Source: an uncultured Senegalimassilia sp.
GTDB taxonomy: Bacteria > Actinomycetota > Coriobacteriia > Coriobacteriales > Eggerthellaceae
Reading direction: 5' to 3'
Length of the DNA: 16,707 nucleotides
Assembly: GCF_934632265.1 (NCBI RefSeq)
Contig: NZ_CAKTYH010000034.1
Coordinates: 1-16,707, forward strand
Shown: positions 14,961 to 16,707 of the stretch, piece by piece
How the letters are laid out: each line of letters opens with the position of its first letter
Numbering within the stretch: position 1 is the stretch's first letter
The notes under the pieces: model-generated
Told to the model about the DNA's origin: nothing
Seen by the model: the letters and a program-made list of their open reading frames with translations, nothing else
Database searches by the model: none
Position numbers and translations under genes: made by a program

Positions 14961-16460
14961 ATGACCGACAGCCGTATCTATATCAAAGAGGTGCAGGGCC
15001 ATCAGCATCGCTATCAGAAGCTCATCCAGCTGACGCATTCGTCGACGAAGGCGGCAGGCGCCATGCTGCTCGCCGCCGTGGTGGCGCTGATCGTGGCCAA
15101 TACCGCCGCGCACGAGCCGTTCCTGGAGTTCTGGCATTCGCACGTGGGCGTGTTCTTCGGCGAATCCGTCGTCGAGATGTCGCTTGCGCACGTGATCAAC
15201 GACGTGTTCATGGCCGTGTTCTTCCTGTTGGTGGGCCTGGAAGTGAAATACGAGCTCACGGTGGGCGAATTGACGAACATCCGCCAGGCGCTGCTGCCCA
15301 TCATGGCCGCCGTCGGCGGCGTGCTGGCGCCTATCGCCATCTACCTGGTGTTCAACGCCTCCGACCCGCAAACCGTGGGCGGCTGGGGCGTCCCCACGGC
15401 AACGGACATCGCGTTCGCGCTGGGCATCCTGGCACTTCTGGGCAATCGCGTGCCGGCAGGCGTGCGCGTGTTCCTCTCCACCCTCGCCGTTGCCGACGAC
15501 ATCATCGCCATCCTGGTCATCGCCATCTTCTACGGACAAAGCCCGTCGCCGGCGTGGCTGCTCGCCGCGGGTGTGGTGCTCGCCGTGCTGGTCGCCATGA
15601 ACCGGGGGCACGTGTACTCCTTGCTTCCGTATATGCTGGTGGGCGCTCTGCTTTGGTACTGCGTGTATATGTCGGGCGTGCACTCCACCATCGCCGGCGT
15701 GCTGCTGGCGTTCGCCATCCCGTCCGGCTCGCGCGTGAACCTGCGCACCTTCGCCACCTGGTCCGACACCAAGGTCCGCGAGGCGAATCGCGCCTTCGAC
15801 CCCGAGGAGCCCGTGCTGGCGCAGGGCCGTTATATGGAAACCGTCCGACATCTGTCGCACGTGGCGCGCCAGGTGGTGCCGCCGGCCACGCGCCTGGAGC
15901 ACAAGCTGTACCCGTGGGTGTATTTCGGCATCCTGCCGCTGTTCGCCCTGACCAACGCCGACGTCAGCTTCGCCGGCATGGACGTGGGGTCGCTGTTCGC
16001 CTCCCCGGTGTTCTTCGGAATCTTCTTCGGCCTTTTGGTGGGCAAGCCGCTCGGCATCATGCTCATGAGCTTCCTTGTGGTGAAGCTCAAGCTGGCCAGC
16101 CTACCTGAGAATGTGAACTGGCAGCATATGCTGGGCGCGTCCATCCTGGGCGGCGTCGGCTTCACCATGGCCATCTTCGTGGCGAACCTTGCCTTTACCG
16201 ATGCGGTGTTGGTCGCGACGGCGAAACTGGGCATCCTGCTGGCATCCCTTGCGGCTGGCGTGCTGGGCTTCACCTTCCTGCTGGTGCAGGCGCGCGGCGC
16301 CCAGAAGCAGGGCGTGGCGTTCGTCGATCCGGCCGCCGAAAGCGCCGACGAGGCGCTTGAGGCGCTGCCCACCGCGGCGCGCGAGGCCGCGCTCGAGGGC
16401 CGCGAGATGCTGCACGACCTGGAAGCCGACGAGGGGCTCGACCCCCGCGGCGTAGCGTAG
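14961..16460 (+). CDS. nhaA: NhaA-family Na+/H+ antiporter with long C-terminal tail
   Basis: Electrogenic inner-membrane exchanger that expels sodium using the proton gradient. It is 499 residues, against 388 for the E. coli protein, with about 11-12 hydrophobic segments. Key residues line up: Asp149 in ATDIAFALG, Asp179 and Asp180 in VADDIIAILVIAIFYG (30 residues later, as for D133 and D163/D164 in E. coli), and Lys362 in VGKPLGI, corresponding to K300. HVINDVFMAVFFLLVGLEVKYEL is the family signature in TM2. The extra length is a central hydrophilic loop (about 255-305) and a tail after about residue 443 that is acidic and Ala/Glu-rich, without membrane segments. TTAGG six bases before ATG is a modest ribosome site. 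There is no terminator between its stop and the next promoter-like site. Confidence 0.95.
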   Translation: MTDSRIYIKEVQGHQHRYQKLIQLTHSSTKAAGAMLLAAVVALIVANTAAHEPFLEFWHSHVGVFFGESVVEMSLAHVINDVFMAVFFLLVGLEVKYELTVGELTNIRQALLPIMAAVGGVLAPIAIYLVFNASDPQTVGGWGVPTATDIAFALGILALLGNRVPAGVRVFLSTLAVADDIIAILVIAIFYGQSPSPAWLLAAGVVLAVLVAMNRGHVYSLLPYMLVGALLWYCVYMSGVHSTIAGVLLAFAIPSGSRVNLRTFATWSDTKVREANRAFDPEEPVLAQGRYMETVRHLSHVARQVVPPATRLEHKLYPWVYFGILPLFALTNADVSFAGMDVGSLFASPVFFGIFFGLLVGKPLGIMLMSFLVVKLKLASLPENVNWQHMLGASILGGVGFTMAIFVANLAFTDAVLVATAKLGILLASLAAGVLGFTFLLVQARGAQKQGVAFVDPAAESADEALEALPTAAREAALEGREMLHDLEADEGLDPRGVA

Positions 16461-16557
16461 GAGCTGCGTTCGCATCCCAGACGCCGCCGTTTGCGACGGG
16501 GAGCCGCCGCTGTGTGCGCAAGCTGCGCAGGCGGGGCGCTCGGGGGAATCGTTGCGG

Positions 16558-16563
16558 TATACT
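16558..16563 (+). promoter_or_regulatory. Candidate -10 element of the gene at the right edge
   Basis: TATACT stands out in a G/C-rich spacer about 137 bases before the ATG at 16700. No convincing -35 is seen at 16-18 bases. It would start a leader that includes the hairpins at 16589-16682. Confidence 0.4.
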
Positions 16564-16588
16564 TTTCGGCAGTTCAATCGCTTGCAAC

Positions 16589-16682
16589 GCCGATGCGCTC
16601 ATACGCGCATCGGCCTATGGCGCCCCGCCGGCAAAGGCCGCGGGCGCGAGCGGTCGTTGCGGTTTCGCGACGCCCGCTTTTT
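16589..16682 (+). promoter_or_regulatory. Leader with competing hairpins and intrinsic terminator (attenuator-like)
   Basis: Hairpin 1: GCCGATGCGC (16589-16598) with 16605-16614, perfect 10 bp. Hairpin 2: GCGCCC (16620-16625) with GGGCGC (16642-16647), continued inside by GC and GGC pairs with two bulges around loop AAAG. Hairpin 3 (terminator): GCGGG (16640-16644) with CCCGC (16673-16677) and CGCGA (16645-16649) with TCGCG (16665-16669), followed by TTTTT at 16678-16682. Hairpins 2 and 3 use the same bases 16640-16647, so they exclude each other. The terminator ends only 5 bases before the ribosome site. No known riboswitch class was recognised. It could alternatively be just the nhaA terminator. 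Confidence 0.5.
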
Positions 16683-16699
16683 CGACCAAGGAGGATCGC

Positions 16700-16707
16700 A
16701 TGGAAGC
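16700..16707 (+). CDS. Start of a gene cut by the window end
   Basis: ATG GAA GC follows a strong AAGGAGG (16688-16694) at five bases. Only Met-Glu-Ala is visible, so the product cannot be named. Confidence 0.6.

Noticed and set aside
14691..15902. Long minus-strand open frame opposite nhaA (403 codons)
   Set aside because: His/Arg/Gly-rich composition typical of the antisense of a membrane protein gene; nhaA motifs are clear on the plus strand.
1..16707. tRNA, rRNA, transposase or integrase genes
   Set aside because: Scanned for on both strands; none recognised. The insertion proposed for the ChW block therefore has no visible enzyme in the window.

Overview
The window is a high-GC bacterial chromosome segment whose gene families and coding style best fit the actinobacterial class Coriobacteriia, probably Eggerthellaceae. 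This is an inference; no rRNA or other marker is present. Most genes are chromosomal housekeeping functions with strongly G/C-ending codons and AGGAG-type ribosome binding sites. The exception is a roughly 6.7 kb block (about 4736-11395) that is visibly richer in A/T-ending codons and A/T-rich spacers.

Layout. 1-649: 3' part of alanine racemase (alr, +), facing proC (pyrroline-5-carboxylate reductase, -) across a bidirectional terminator. 1736-2084: non-coding stretch with palindromes and a 31-bp tandem array. 2085-3697 (-): a likely two-gene operon, a microbial-type PARG (TIGR02452/DUF2263) protein with an altered catalytic signature followed by a serine esterase of the alpha/beta-hydrolase fold. 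4121-4735 (+): a family 4 (Fe-S) uracil-DNA glycosylase. 5005-7683 and 7773-11264 (+): two large secreted cell-wall hydrolases built on ChW repeats, one ending in NlpC/P60 and the other with an amidase_3 domain in front and a glucosaminidase domain behind the repeats. 11569-13143 (+): folC with a Gln-rich N-terminal extension. 13387-13605 (+): acyl carrier protein. 13999-14556 (-): long-form ribosome hibernation factor. 14961-16460 (+): NhaA sodium/proton antiporter. 16558-16707: a leader with two mutually exclusive hairpins, the second an intrinsic terminator, just before the start of a gene cut by the window end.

The most notable finding is that the two ChW genes are bracketed by two copies of the 3' end of the glycosylase gene: the real one (4688-4735) and an orphan at 11396-11446 that still encodes nearly the same last 15-16 residues and a stop at the same place. 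With the composition shift, this suggests that the ChW pair was inserted between the glycosylase gene and folC at the glycosylase 3' end. Both ChW proteins repeat in a fixed order of three repeat types (A-B-C), four times in the first and three times in the second, so the pair shares one modular origin. The second protein has the amidase-repeats-glucosaminidase order of staphylococcal Atl, but with unrelated repeat and amidase families.

Other points: a catalytic Glu-to-Gln change in the PARG-like protein, the Gln-rich extension on FolC, inverted repeats upstream of acpP, and the attenuator-like leader at the right edge.
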